Assembly: GCA_023389255.1 (NCBI GenBank)
Contig: JAEWER010000024.1
Span: 1-53,865, forward strand
Reading direction: 5' to 3'
Length of the DNA: 53,865 nt
Origin: Bacillota bacterium
GTDB taxonomy: Bacteria; Bacillota; Clostridia; Saccharofermentanales; DTU023
Shown here: one piece after another, positions 34,380 to 43,262 of the stretch
Numbering within the stretch: position 1 is the stretch's first letter
Layout: every line of letters starts with the position of its first letter
Position numbers and translations under genes: made by a program
The notes under the pieces: model-generated
Seen by the model: only the letters and a program-made list of their open reading frames with translations
What the model was told of the DNA's origin: nothing
Database searches by the model: none

Positions 34380-35240
34380 ATGCGTCAGAGAATTATCACA
34401 GGCTCTCTATTTGGCTTAGGTTTATTAGCAATCATTGGACTTGGTTGGCTATGGTCAGGAGTGTTCTATTTATTTTATTTAGCGCTAGCTGTAGGTATCT
34501 TTTTAGAACTTCGTCAAGCCTTTGCTCATAAGAATTTCTGTCTCAAGCAACAAACTGTTTGTTACACTTTAGTCGGAATATTATTAATAGCTATTACAGG
34601 CAATAGTGGAGCGATAGGAGCTAGCATTGATATTGCCACACAATTAGGTTTAATTGCTCTTTTCTCTCTAGGAGTAGTGGTTTTATTATTTATGAAACCA
34701 ATGCTACAGGCGGGCGAAGTAGCTGGTAAATTTGCAGTCATACAAACGCTTAGTTGGCTATATTTGTCGTTTCCCTTATTTGCAGGTGGGCTAATATTAG
34801 CACTCAATCAGGGTAAAGCTTGGTTTATCTTAGCACTGATTACTCCTAGTTGTTGTGATGTGGCAGCTTATTTCAGCGGAATGTTTTTAGGCCAAAAACT
34901 TTGGGTACCCAAAGTTAGTCCGAAAAAAACTTGGGCAGGTTTCTTTGGTGGTTTGATCGGTACGATTGTTCTGTACTACATATTTTTCTTGCTTTGGTTT
35001 ACAGAATACGGCACGTGGTATTTGTCACCTATAAGCCGGTGTGTTGTGCCACTGTATGTTGGAGCTTGTGCGAGTTTGGCCGCTCAATTTGGTGATCTGT
35101 TAGCATCAGCAATTAAAAGATATACAGGCATTAAAGATTTTGCCAATATTTTCCCCGGACACGGTGGACTTTTAGATCGTTTTGATAGTTATTTGTTAGT
35201 ATTGCCAGTTTTATTTTGCTGGGCTTTGTTATTAAAGTAG
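34380..35240 (+). CDS. cdsA: Phosphatidate cytidylyltransferase
   Basis: CdsA makes CDP-diacylglycerol for phospholipids. The 286-aa polytopic membrane protein has about eight helices. The signature lies near the end: KVSPKKTWAGFFGGLIGT, then AAQFGDLLASAIKRYTGIKDF and FPGHGGLLDRFDSYL. An AGAGG site precedes the ATG, and dxr follows after 4 bases. Confidence 0.95.
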   Translation: MRQRIITGSLFGLGLLAIIGLGWLWSGVFYLFYLALAVGIFLELRQAFAHKNFCLKQQTVCYTLVGILLIAITGNSGAIGASIDIATQLGLIALFSLGVVVLLFMKPMLQAGEVAGKFAVIQTLSWLYLSFPLFAGGLILALNQGKAWFILALITPSCCDVAAYFSGMFLGQKLWVPKVSPKKTWAGFFGGLIGTIVLYYIFFLLWFTEYGTWYLSPISRCVVPLYVGACASLAAQFGDLLASAIKRYTGIKDFANIFPGHGGLLDRFDSYLLVLPVLFCWALLLK

Positions 35241-35244
35241 AAGT

Positions 35245-36591
35245 ATGAAAGTTACAATTCTTGGATCTACTGGTACTATCGGTAGAAAAGCTTTAGATGT
35301 TTGCCTTTACTTAGAATTACCTGTTTATGGTCTTGTCTGTAATTCCAGCAGACAAATTTTGGCGCAAATTTTATTGTCGCAGTGTAAGGCAGTAGCTATC
35401 AGTAACGAACAGATAGCTGAAGAGATACAAAAGGATTTACTACTGATTTTACATAATTCAGTAGAGGACCTTAATGCTGAAGCACGAGAGCGTTTAAGCA
35501 TACTAAAAGCAGAATTTAATGCCTACTGTGCTTATCTCTCCTTGCGTGTTAAGCAAAAACTATGTCAAGACTGTAAGTGTGACAGCTGGGATGTGGAACA
35601 TATCTGGCAGTATCTAGTACATGAATTTGAAGGGCTACCGCAATTTTATGTTGGCAAAGATAGTGCTAGTAAATTGGCTAGTGTTAGGGTTGATCGCTTG
35701 GTAGCAGCTATGGTTGGCTTTGTAGGTTTAGAGCCTGTCATAAAAGCACTGAAAGCAGGCAGTGATATTTGTTTGGCTAATAAAGAAACCTTAATTGCTG
35801 CTGGTGAATTAATTATGCCGTTAGCAAAGCGTCTCGGTAGAAGAATTTTACCAGTCGACTCTGAACATTCAGCGATTTTCCAATGCTTAAATGGTTCAGA
35901 TAACAACAGACTACAACGTATTTTGCTAACTGCTTCTGGTGGTCCATTTAGAGAAACTCCTATAGATGAATTAGCAGAGATGACAGCTAAAGAAGCTCTG
36001 GCTCATCCAATCTGGGATATGGGCGCAAAAATTACTATTGATTCAGCAACCATGATGAATAAGGGATTAGAGTTGATTGAAGCGTGTCATTTATTTGGTG
36101 TACGTAGCTCACAAGTAGAAGTTGTAGTGCATCCACAAAGTATTATTCACTCAGCAGTGGAGTTTGCAGATGGTGGAGTGATTGCTCAACTAGGGGTGCC
36201 AGATATGTACTTACCGATTCAGTATGCTTTAACCTGGCCTAAGCGAGAACCTATTCCCCTGCCTAACTTGGATCTGTTTCAGGTGCAAACTTTAACTTTT
36301 GAAAAGCCGGATCTGAATAAATTTCCTGCCTTACGCCTAGCCAAAGAGGCTAGTGAGCTGGGCGGAACTTTACCTTGTGTATTGAATGCGGCCAACGAAG
36401 TTGCCGTGCATGCTTTCTTAGATGATTTAATTAAATTTGCAGACGTTACAGCGATCACGGAGCAAGTGATGGCAAAATTTAGAGCACAAAAACATATACA
36501 ACTATCTACAGATATAAATGACATTGAGTTGGAACAAATTATTGAATGTGATCGAATTGCTAGACAAATGGCTAGTGAATTAGTGAGGTAA
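35245..36591 (+). CDS. dxr: 1-deoxy-D-xylulose 5-phosphate reductoisomerase with an insertion
   Basis: Dxr makes MEP from DXP with NADPH, the first committed step of the pathway. The NADPH motif is ILGSTGTIGRKALDV (5-19), the metal site ILPVDSEHSAIFQCL (201-215, Asp205), and SATMMNKGLE is conserved. At 448 aa it is about 50 residues longer than usual. The extra part lies at about 65-130, between the cofactor domain and the AAMVGFVGLEP strand, and has three closely spaced cysteines (CQDCKC, 107-112). Confidence 0.94.
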   Translation: MKVTILGSTGTIGRKALDVCLYLELPVYGLVCNSSRQILAQILLSQCKAVAISNEQIAEEIQKDLLLILHNSVEDLNAEARERLSILKAEFNAYCAYLSLRVKQKLCQDCKCDSWDVEHIWQYLVHEFEGLPQFYVGKDSASKLASVRVDRLVAAMVGFVGLEPVIKALKAGSDICLANKETLIAAGELIMPLAKRLGRRILPVDSEHSAIFQCLNGSDNNRLQRILLTASGGPFRETPIDELAEMTAKEALAHPIWDMGAKITIDSATMMNKGLELIEACHLFGVRSSQVEVVVHPQSIIHSAVEFADGGVIAQLGVPDMYLPIQYALTWPKREPIPLPNLDLFQVQTLTFEKPDLNKFPALRLAKEASELGGTLPCVLNAANEVAVHAFLDDLIKFADVTAITEQVMAKFRAQKHIQLSTDINDIELEQIIECDRIARQMASELVR

Positions 36592-36592
36592 T

Positions 36593-37639
36593 ATGACAAT
36601 TATCGGTATAATTGTAGGCTTGTTGCTGGTCAGCATTATGATGATCATCCACGAGGGTGGCCATTTCTTGATGGGTAAATGGTTAAAGTTTGGTATTAGA
36701 GCTTTTAATATTTTTATGGGTCCGAAACTGCTATCTAAGCAACACAACAAAGTTGAATATAACCTGAGAAGTCTACCTATTGGTGCTTCAGTCGAATTCT
36801 ACGGCGAAGATACAGAAGACGTCCCTAGCGATGTTGCAAATGAAGCTTTGTTTTATCGCCGTCCTAGATGGGCTAGAGCATTAGTCGTGTTTGCTGGTCC
36901 TGCTATCAATATTTTGTCTGCTATGTTGGTCTTATTTATCATGATTAACATTTGGGGAATAACTGTTCCCCAAATTAACTATGTCAGTGATGATGGTTTG
37001 GCTAGCAAAAAGCAAGTGGTTGTAGGAGATCGTTTGCTCAGTTATAACGGCTATCGTATTGATACTTTAGTTGATCTTTCTACTGCTCAAATGTTGTCGC
37101 AGAATAAAGACAATTTGGAGATCGAAATTGGCAAAGCTGATGGCAGTGTACAAAAACTGGAATTCACCGGTATCAAAGGTAAAAAATCTCCGCTAGGCAT
37201 TGGTTTTGCCTCGAGCAAGCAGTTAAGTGTGGCAACTAAACAGGCATTGATTTATCCCTGGTCCATCGTTAAATCTACTGTGAGAGGGCTAGGACTAATT
37301 ATTTCTGGTCAGCTGAGAGCCCGAGATGGTTTAGCAGGACCTGTTGGCATTATCTCTATGGTAGGAAGTGTTGTGCAAGAACAGCAGGTTGATTGGACAG
37401 TTAAAATCTACCAATTATTGATGTTCTTCGTTTTTATTTCTGTAGTGCTTGGATTTACAAATTTATTGCCGATTCCGCCACTGGACGGACATCACTTATT
37501 GATCTTAGCGATCGAAGGGGTGCTTAGACGAGATTTACCAGCTCGCTTTAAGCAAATATTGAGTCTGGCTGGTTTTGCTTTATTGATTGGCTTGTCAGTA
37601 CTTGTATTCTATTTCGATATTTTGCGTTTGGTGGGATAA
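36593..37639 (+). CDS. rseP: RseP/RasP-type site-2 protease with PDZ domain
   Basis: This 348-aa M50 membrane protease has the zinc motif HEGGH (20-24) in its first helix, one PDZ-like domain (about 125-205, with VVVGDRLLSYNG), and the second site LLPIPPLDGHHLL (about 293-305). RasP-like enzymes cut anti-sigma factors and leftover signal peptides. The position between dxr and ispG is standard for Bacillota. Confidence 0.93.
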   Translation: MTIIGIIVGLLLVSIMMIIHEGGHFLMGKWLKFGIRAFNIFMGPKLLSKQHNKVEYNLRSLPIGASVEFYGEDTEDVPSDVANEALFYRRPRWARALVVFAGPAINILSAMLVLFIMINIWGITVPQINYVSDDGLASKKQVVVGDRLLSYNGYRIDTLVDLSTAQMLSQNKDNLEIEIGKADGSVQKLEFTGIKGKKSPLGIGFASSKQLSVATKQALIYPWSIVKSTVRGLGLIISGQLRARDGLAGPVGIISMVGSVVQEQQVDWTVKIYQLLMFFVFISVVLGFTNLLPIPPLDGHHLLILAIEGVLRRDLPARFKQILSLAGFALLIGLSVLVFYFDILRLVG

Positions 37640-38709
37640 TGGCCATTCAAAGAAGACAGACAAAACAAGTGCGTGTTGGCAACGTAAAAATAGGTGGAAA
37701 TGCACCAATTGTAGTGCAGTCGATGAACAATACACCTACCACCGATGTAGAGTCAACACTTAAGCAAATAGAACAATTAGCTGAAGCTGGTTGTGAACTC
37801 ACACGCTTGGCTGTAATTGACATGAAAGCGGCTGAGGCATTACAGGAGATTTGTGCCAGAAGTCCCTTGCCTATCGTCGCCGATATTCATTTTCAATATA
37901 AGCTGGCGTTAAAAGCTGTAGAGGCTGGCGTAGATGCCTTGCGTATCAATCCAGGCAATATTGGCTCCGTCGACAAGGTTAGAGCGGTTGCTGAAGCTTG
38001 TGGCAAAGCAGGCATACCTATTCGAGTAGGTGTTAATGCAGGTTCACTCGATCCTGTTATTCGAGATCATTATGGTGGTATCAATGCAGATTCGTTGTGT
38101 GCATCCGCCTTGCAAGCTGAAAAGCAATTAACGGATACAGGATTTGATGACATAGTACTATCTGTTAAGGTTTCTGATCCTCTACTCACGATCGAAACTT
38201 ATCGCAAGCTAGCAGGCTTAACCGATCGCCCCCTGCACCTAGGGGTAACTGAAGCAGGTACACCAGGACAAGGCATAATTCGTTCGGCAGTTGGAATAGG
38301 CACGCTCTTAGCAGAAGGTATCGGTGACACTATTCGTGTATCCCTGACTGCGGATCCTGTAGTTGAAGTTGATGCTGCCTACAATATTCTGCGTTCGCTC
38401 AGTTTGAGGGCGAAGGGAGCATTATTGATTTCGTGTCCTACCTGTGGGCGTACCCAGGTAGAATTAGAAAAACTCGCTTTAACAGTTGAAGACATGTTAA
38501 AAAAAGTACCTGAGCCCATTAAAGTTGCTGTGATGGGTTGTCCCGTAAATGGACCAGGAGAAGCCAAAGAAGCTGATTTAGGTATTGCTGGCGGTAAAGG
38601 AATGTACTTGATCTTCCGTAAGGGTGAAATTATACGCAAAGTACCAGAAACCGAAGCTCTGAATGCTTTACAAGAAGAATTAGAAAAAGTAAGAGCTGAA
38701 TTTAGGTAA
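37639..38709 (+). CDS. ispG: 4-hydroxy-3-methylbut-2-en-1-yl diphosphate synthase
   Basis: IspG makes HMBPP with a [4Fe-4S] cluster, the step before IspH. The 356-aa protein has the barrel start VQSMNNTPTTDVESTL, then LRINPGNIG and RVGVNAGSLDP. The cluster ligands are in ISCPTCGRTQ and GCPVNGPGEAKEADLGI. Its ATG overlaps the rseP stop by one base. The suf operon here would supply its cluster. Confidence 0.97.
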   Translation: MAIQRRQTKQVRVGNVKIGGNAPIVVQSMNNTPTTDVESTLKQIEQLAEAGCELTRLAVIDMKAAEALQEICARSPLPIVADIHFQYKLALKAVEAGVDALRINPGNIGSVDKVRAVAEACGKAGIPIRVGVNAGSLDPVIRDHYGGINADSLCASALQAEKQLTDTGFDDIVLSVKVSDPLLTIETYRKLAGLTDRPLHLGVTEAGTPGQGIIRSAVGIGTLLAEGIGDTIRVSLTADPVVEVDAAYNILRSLSLRAKGALLISCPTCGRTQVELEKLALTVEDMLKKVPEPIKVAVMGCPVNGPGEAKEADLGIAGGKGMYLIFRKGEIIRKVPETEALNALQEELEKVRAEFR

Positions 38710-38722
38710 GTTAGGTAGTTGA

Positions 38723-41700
38723 GTGAATCAGAGTTTTGCGAATTTTGTTAAACAACTTGATGCAGATATTCAGGTATCAAGCGCTATCCAACAAGCTACG
38801 ATTAGTAAATTCTTTTGTAAACGTAGCGGTGCTTTGGTGATCGCTTTAACTTGCCCAGAACCACTAGCTTATGGTCAGATTATTGGCCTTGAGCAGTTGA
38901 TTGAGCGCAAACTAAAAGTGGCAGAAGCTATTATTGTGCAGGAAGTTCTACACCCTGAACAATACTTTAATAGTGCCGAAGAATGGCTTATTTCTGGTAT
39001 CGCGCATTGGCTTTCCCGCCATGCAGAGAGAAGTAGTCAAAGTTTAGCGCGTTACTTTTTACAAGCAACTTATGTACTGACCAGTTCAGGGAAATTGCGG
39101 ATAACTGTACCCATATTACAAGGTGCGCTACTAAGACAAGGGGAAAACTGGTGTCGAGCTTTTGGTAATGAGTATTTTCTTTGTGCGCAACTACTAATTG
39201 TGTCTGAACAGGAAAGAACAGTGTCTGAAATACCGAAGAGTGATGTAAGTGCAGCAGATACAATTGTTTCTAGTGCTGACGCTTATGAACAGGCAACTAG
39301 CTGTTGTCATCACCACGCAACAGATCAGACGAAGAAAGGTGAGAGTGTAACAAGTAGTGCTTTCCCTTATCCGATAGACAGAAGACCTCCGGTGCCTCAA
39401 CCAGTGTCTGCAAACAAGCCTGCCAATAAGGAGAAAAACTTCAAGCGCAGACAAAAACATCGTGTCAGTGAAAATGTAATCTGGGGTAAACCGGGTGAGC
39501 CGTTACCACTACTACCTATCGTAGAAATTGACAGAGAAGTGGATCGTGCTTTATTTCGTGGTGAAGTATTTGAATATGAGGCAAGAGAAACTAAAACAGG
39601 AAATATACTGATTAAGTTCTCTGTGACAGATATGACTAGCTCTATGCACTGTATTATGTTCGTTACACCAGAAGTGCAAGCAGAGATAGAACCCCAAATT
39701 AAGAGTCAGTATTTACAAGTTACGGCTAATATTAGTTTTGACGATACCTTTTCGCATGATTATCAGGCGAGAGTAACATGTATAGAATCAGCCAGGCGTC
39801 CACAGAGCCGTGAAGACAAAGCACAAGAAAAGCGTATTGAGTTACACATTCACTCGAAGATGTCAGCCAAAGATGCTATATCCGATCCAGCACGTATCAT
39901 CCAAAGAGCACACGAATTTGGCCATAAAGCGATCGCTTTGACTGACCATGGTGTGGTGCAAGGGTTCCCAGAAGCTGCCAATGCTGTACGCAAGGTACAA
40001 AAAGCTGGTGGCGATTTGAAATTGATCTATGGGGTAGAAGGCTACTTGCTACCAGATGGTATGGAGTGTATCGCCTACCAGTGCGAAGAAACAACGTTGG
40101 CTAAAGGTTTTCATTTGCTTGCTTTAGAAAAAGTTGGCACACCACGTTTGGGGTCAGTGCGCAATATTCACTGCCTGACTATAACTGTGGCAGAACAAAA
40201 CGAAGTAACTGGTGAACAACGTTCAGAACAGTGTTTGAGTGACAATGATTTTAGCTGGCATATCAAGACAGTAAACTACCAAAAATGGCAATTGCATAAG
40301 GATGATGAAATCACTTCTATTATTGATTGTTTGAACAAGGGAGAAAAGTGGGCAAATAGCGATGAGCAAGTGGAGATGCTCATGCAGATCAAAGAATATT
40401 TAGGTGATTTGCCCGTCTTCATGTGTGGTGGCTTAGATGCTTTAAATAGCCTCCGTTATGAGGGGTTTAGAGTTAGAGGTACTGAGCCAAGAGTTAAGTT
40501 TAACCCACCGCTGATCGATCTTGATTTGCTGTTTAAAAGTGTTCAAGCTGATTTACCTACTGAACTTACAGGGGAAGATAATCTGCGATTATTAGCTGAA
40601 CAAGTGGTGGCATTATGCAATCAACAAGAGCTAGCACGTGCCGAATTAACCAAACTTAATTCCTTAGTTGATTGGCAGAGTTTTGCTGAACTCAAGCAAC
40701 AAAAGAAATCGACCAACCACATCATTCTCTTGGTAGAAGATCAGCTTGGCTTGTACAACCTGTATCGAATGGTTTCGGATTCCCACTTAAAATACTTTTA
40801 TTACAAGCCACGTATTCCTCGTTCTGTGATGAAGTATTTTGGTGCAGGTATCAAAATAGGTGGAGCCTGTGTTTATGGCGAAATCTATCAAAGAGTGCAT
40901 CAAATCTATAAAGAAGCTGGCAGTGATTATAATCGTGCTTTGGAATTGCTTAAACAGCCTGAAAATATTGAGCTAGCACAATTTTACTCGTATCTTGAAG
41001 TACAGCCGTTAGGCAACAATCTCTTTTTAACACGCAAAGAAGGTACAGGAGTTGTAGATAAAACTGACCTACAAAATATCAATAAGTTAATTATTGAGCT
41101 AGGTAAATTGAGTGAGCGTTTAGTTTGCGCTACTAGTGATTCTCATTTCTTAGAGCCACAAGATGACGTGTATCGTCGCATTCTTTTAAGTGATATGAAC
41201 TTCGAGGACGCCGATGATTCACCAGATTTATATTTGCGTACCACCGATGAAATGTTTACTGAGTTTGCCTACTTGCCTGAACATGAGCAGCGAGCGGTTA
41301 TTCTGAGTAATCCACAAGCTATCGCTGATGATATAGAAGCCGATCTGTTGCCGTTCCCGGATGGATCATTTCCACCCATCATTCAATCGGCTGCTGACGA
41401 AGTGCAAAATTTAACATTAGCAACAGCACATGCCATTTATGGCATAGATGGCAAATTACCTGAAATTGTTGAGCAACGTGTACAACGTGAATTGACATCA
41501 ATTATTGATAACGGATTTGCCATCATGTACTACATAGCACATAAGCTTGTTAAGAAAAGTAATGATGATGGCTATGTGGTTGGTTCGCGTGGTTCGGTAG
41601 GTTCATCTCTAGTTGCGACACTCTGCGGTATCACTGAAGTAAATCCTCTCTTGCCACACTATATTTGTCCCAAATGCCATTATTTTGAACCTGACGAAAC

Positions 41701-43261
41701 AGGTAATTATGGTTCAGGTTTTGACTTGCCAGAAAGGTGTTGTCCTAAATGTGGTGAGAAATTAAAACGAGACGGACAGGATATACCTTTTGAGACTTTC
41801 CTCGGCTTTGATGGTGACAAGCAACCAGATATAGACTTGAATTTCTCTGGCTTTTATCAAGCTAGGGCTCACCGATTTATCGAAGAGATGTTTGGCTCAG
41901 AACACACTTTTAGAGCGGGTACCATCTCAGGTTTTGCGGAAAAGAATTCTCTCGCTATGGTTGCCAAGTATGTTGAAGATAAATGTACAGGATGGGGTCC
42001 AACAGAAATCAGACGCATTGCACAAGGTCTGATCGGAATTAAACGAACGACTGGCCAGCATCCAGGCGGTATCGTGGTTGTGCCTAAAGAGCGTGAGATA
42101 TATGATTTCACACCTATTCAGCATCCAGCCGATAAGGGAAATAGTGATACTATTACCACGCATTTCGATTTCAATGCTATGCACGATACCATTTTGAAAC
42201 TGGATGTGCTGGGACACGATGATCCTTCCATGCTCAAAATGTTGACTGATCAAACTGGTGTAAAGATTGAAGATATACCTGTACCTGATGAAAAAGTGAT
42301 GTCTTTGTTTCAAAGCACAGAGGCGCTGGGTATAGATCCAGAAAAATCCACCATCAAATCAGCTACTATCGGTTTACCTGAATTGGGCACGCTGATGGCA
42401 CGAGATATGATAGCTGAAACTAAGCCATCTCACTTTTATGACTTAGTACAGCTTTCTGGTCTATCGCATGGTACAGACGTTTGGAAAGGGAACGCACAAG
42501 AACTAATTCGTCAGAAGATTTGCACAATTAACGATGTTATCGGCTGTCGTGACAGTATTATGACAACATTAATCTACCGTGGTTTACCAGCCAAAGCAGC
42601 TTTTACCATTATGGAGAAAGTACGTAAAGGTAAGGGTCTAAGTGCAGAAGATGAGGTTTTGATGCGCCAAAATAATGTGCCAGATTGGTACATTGATTCC
42701 TGTAAAAAAATTAAGTATATGTTCCCTAAAGCCCACGCAGCTGCCTATATAATTTCAGCTTTACGTATTGCTTGGTTCAAGGTTTATTACCCTGAAAGCT
42801 ATTATTGTGCGCAGTTTACGATCAGAGCCATGGACGATTTCAAGAGTGAAGATTTCTGTTTAAGTGCTGATCAAATTAGAATTAAACGTGCGCAACAGCG
42901 CAATATGTACAGTAGTATGACAAAGCCAGAACAGAAAAAGTTTTATATCCTAGAGTGGGTTGAAGAAATGCAACAAAGAGGTATCGACTTCTTGCCGATC
43001 GATCTGATGCTCTCGCATGCTACTAACTTTACTTCGCCAGCTAAAGGACAAATTAGACCTCCGCTAAATGTTATTTCGGGTATTAGTACAAGCTTGGCAC
43101 AGCAGATTGTGGACGCACGTGCTGACGGGCCTTTCCCTAACTGTGAGAATTTACAACAAAGAGCCCACTTAGGTCCTTCGGTGATGGATGCCTTAAAGCG
43201 AGCTGGTCTACTAGAAGGTTTGCCTGAATCTGCACAAATCGATCTATTCTCGTTGGTGTGA
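38723..43261 (+). CDS. polC: DNA polymerase III PolC with a degenerate proofreading exonuclease domain
   Basis: PolC is the replicative polymerase of low-GC Gram-positives. Order seen in 1512 aa: N-terminal domain, OB fold (about 253-360), PHP start (RIELHIHSKMS, 371-381), exonuclease-sized insert (about 455-655), PHP end, and polymerase core with GSRGSVGSSLV, a zinc finger (CPKC...CPKCG) and PDIDLNFSG. In the insert the DEDDh residues are mostly gone against B. subtilis PolC: the first Asp is Ala467 (Glu469 stays), Asp572 stays, the His is Gln634 and the last Asp is Arg639. The residue pairing is by eye. Start is GTG. Confidence 0.93.
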   Translation: MNQSFANFVKQLDADIQVSSAIQQATISKFFCKRSGALVIALTCPEPLAYGQIIGLEQLIERKLKVAEAIIVQEVLHPEQYFNSAEEWLISGIAHWLSRHAERSSQSLARYFLQATYVLTSSGKLRITVPILQGALLRQGENWCRAFGNEYFLCAQLLIVSEQERTVSEIPKSDVSAADTIVSSADAYEQATSCCHHHATDQTKKGESVTSSAFPYPIDRRPPVPQPVSANKPANKEKNFKRRQKHRVSENVIWGKPGEPLPLLPIVEIDREVDRALFRGEVFEYEARETKTGNILIKFSVTDMTSSMHCIMFVTPEVQAEIEPQIKSQYLQVTANISFDDTFSHDYQARVTCIESARRPQSREDKAQEKRIELHIHSKMSAKDAISDPARIIQRAHEFGHKAIALTDHGVVQGFPEAANAVRKVQKAGGDLKLIYGVEGYLLPDGMECIAYQCEETTLAKGFHLLALEKVGTPRLGSVRNIHCLTITVAEQNEVTGEQRSEQCLSDNDFSWHIKTVNYQKWQLHKDDEITSIIDCLNKGEKWANSDEQVEMLMQIKEYLGDLPVFMCGGLDALNSLRYEGFRVRGTEPRVKFNPPLIDLDLLFKSVQADLPTELTGEDNLRLLAEQVVALCNQQELARAELTKLNSLVDWQSFAELKQQKKSTNHIILLVEDQLGLYNLYRMVSDSHLKYFYYKPRIPRSVMKYFGAGIKIGGACVYGEIYQRVHQIYKEAGSDYNRALELLKQPENIELAQFYSYLEVQPLGNNLFLTRKEGTGVVDKTDLQNINKLIIELGKLSERLVCATSDSHFLEPQDDVYRRILLSDMNFEDADDSPDLYLRTTDEMFTEFAYLPEHEQRAVILSNPQAIADDIEADLLPFPDGSFPPIIQSAADEVQNLTLATAHAIYGIDGKLPEIVEQRVQRELTSIIDNGFAIMYYIAHKLVKKSNDDGYVVGSRGSVGSSLVATLCGITEVNPLLPHYICPKCHYFEPDETGNYGSGFDLPERCCPKCGEKLKRDGQDIPFETFLGFDGDKQPDIDLNFSGFYQARAHRFIEEMFGSEHTFRAGTISGFAEKNSLAMVAKYVEDKCTGWGPTEIRRIAQGLIGIKRTTGQHPGGIVVVPKEREIYDFTPIQHPADKGNSDTITTHFDFNAMHDTILKLDVLGHDDPSMLKMLTDQTGVKIEDIPVPDEKVMSLFQSTEALGIDPEKSTIKSATIGLPELGTLMARDMIAETKPSHFYDLVQLSGLSHGTDVWKGNAQELIRQKICTINDVIGCRDSIMTTLIYRGLPAKAAFTIMEKVRKGKGLSAEDEVLMRQNNVPDWYIDSCKKIKYMFPKAHAAAYIISALRIAWFKVYYPESYYCAQFTIRAMDDFKSEDFCLSADQIRIKRAQQRNMYSSMTKPEQKKFYILEWVEEMQQRGIDFLPIDLMLSHATNFTSPAKGQIRPPLNVISGISTSLAQQIVDARADGPFPNCENLQQRAHLGPSVMDALKRAGLLEGLPESAQIDLFSLV

Positions 43262-43262
43262 T

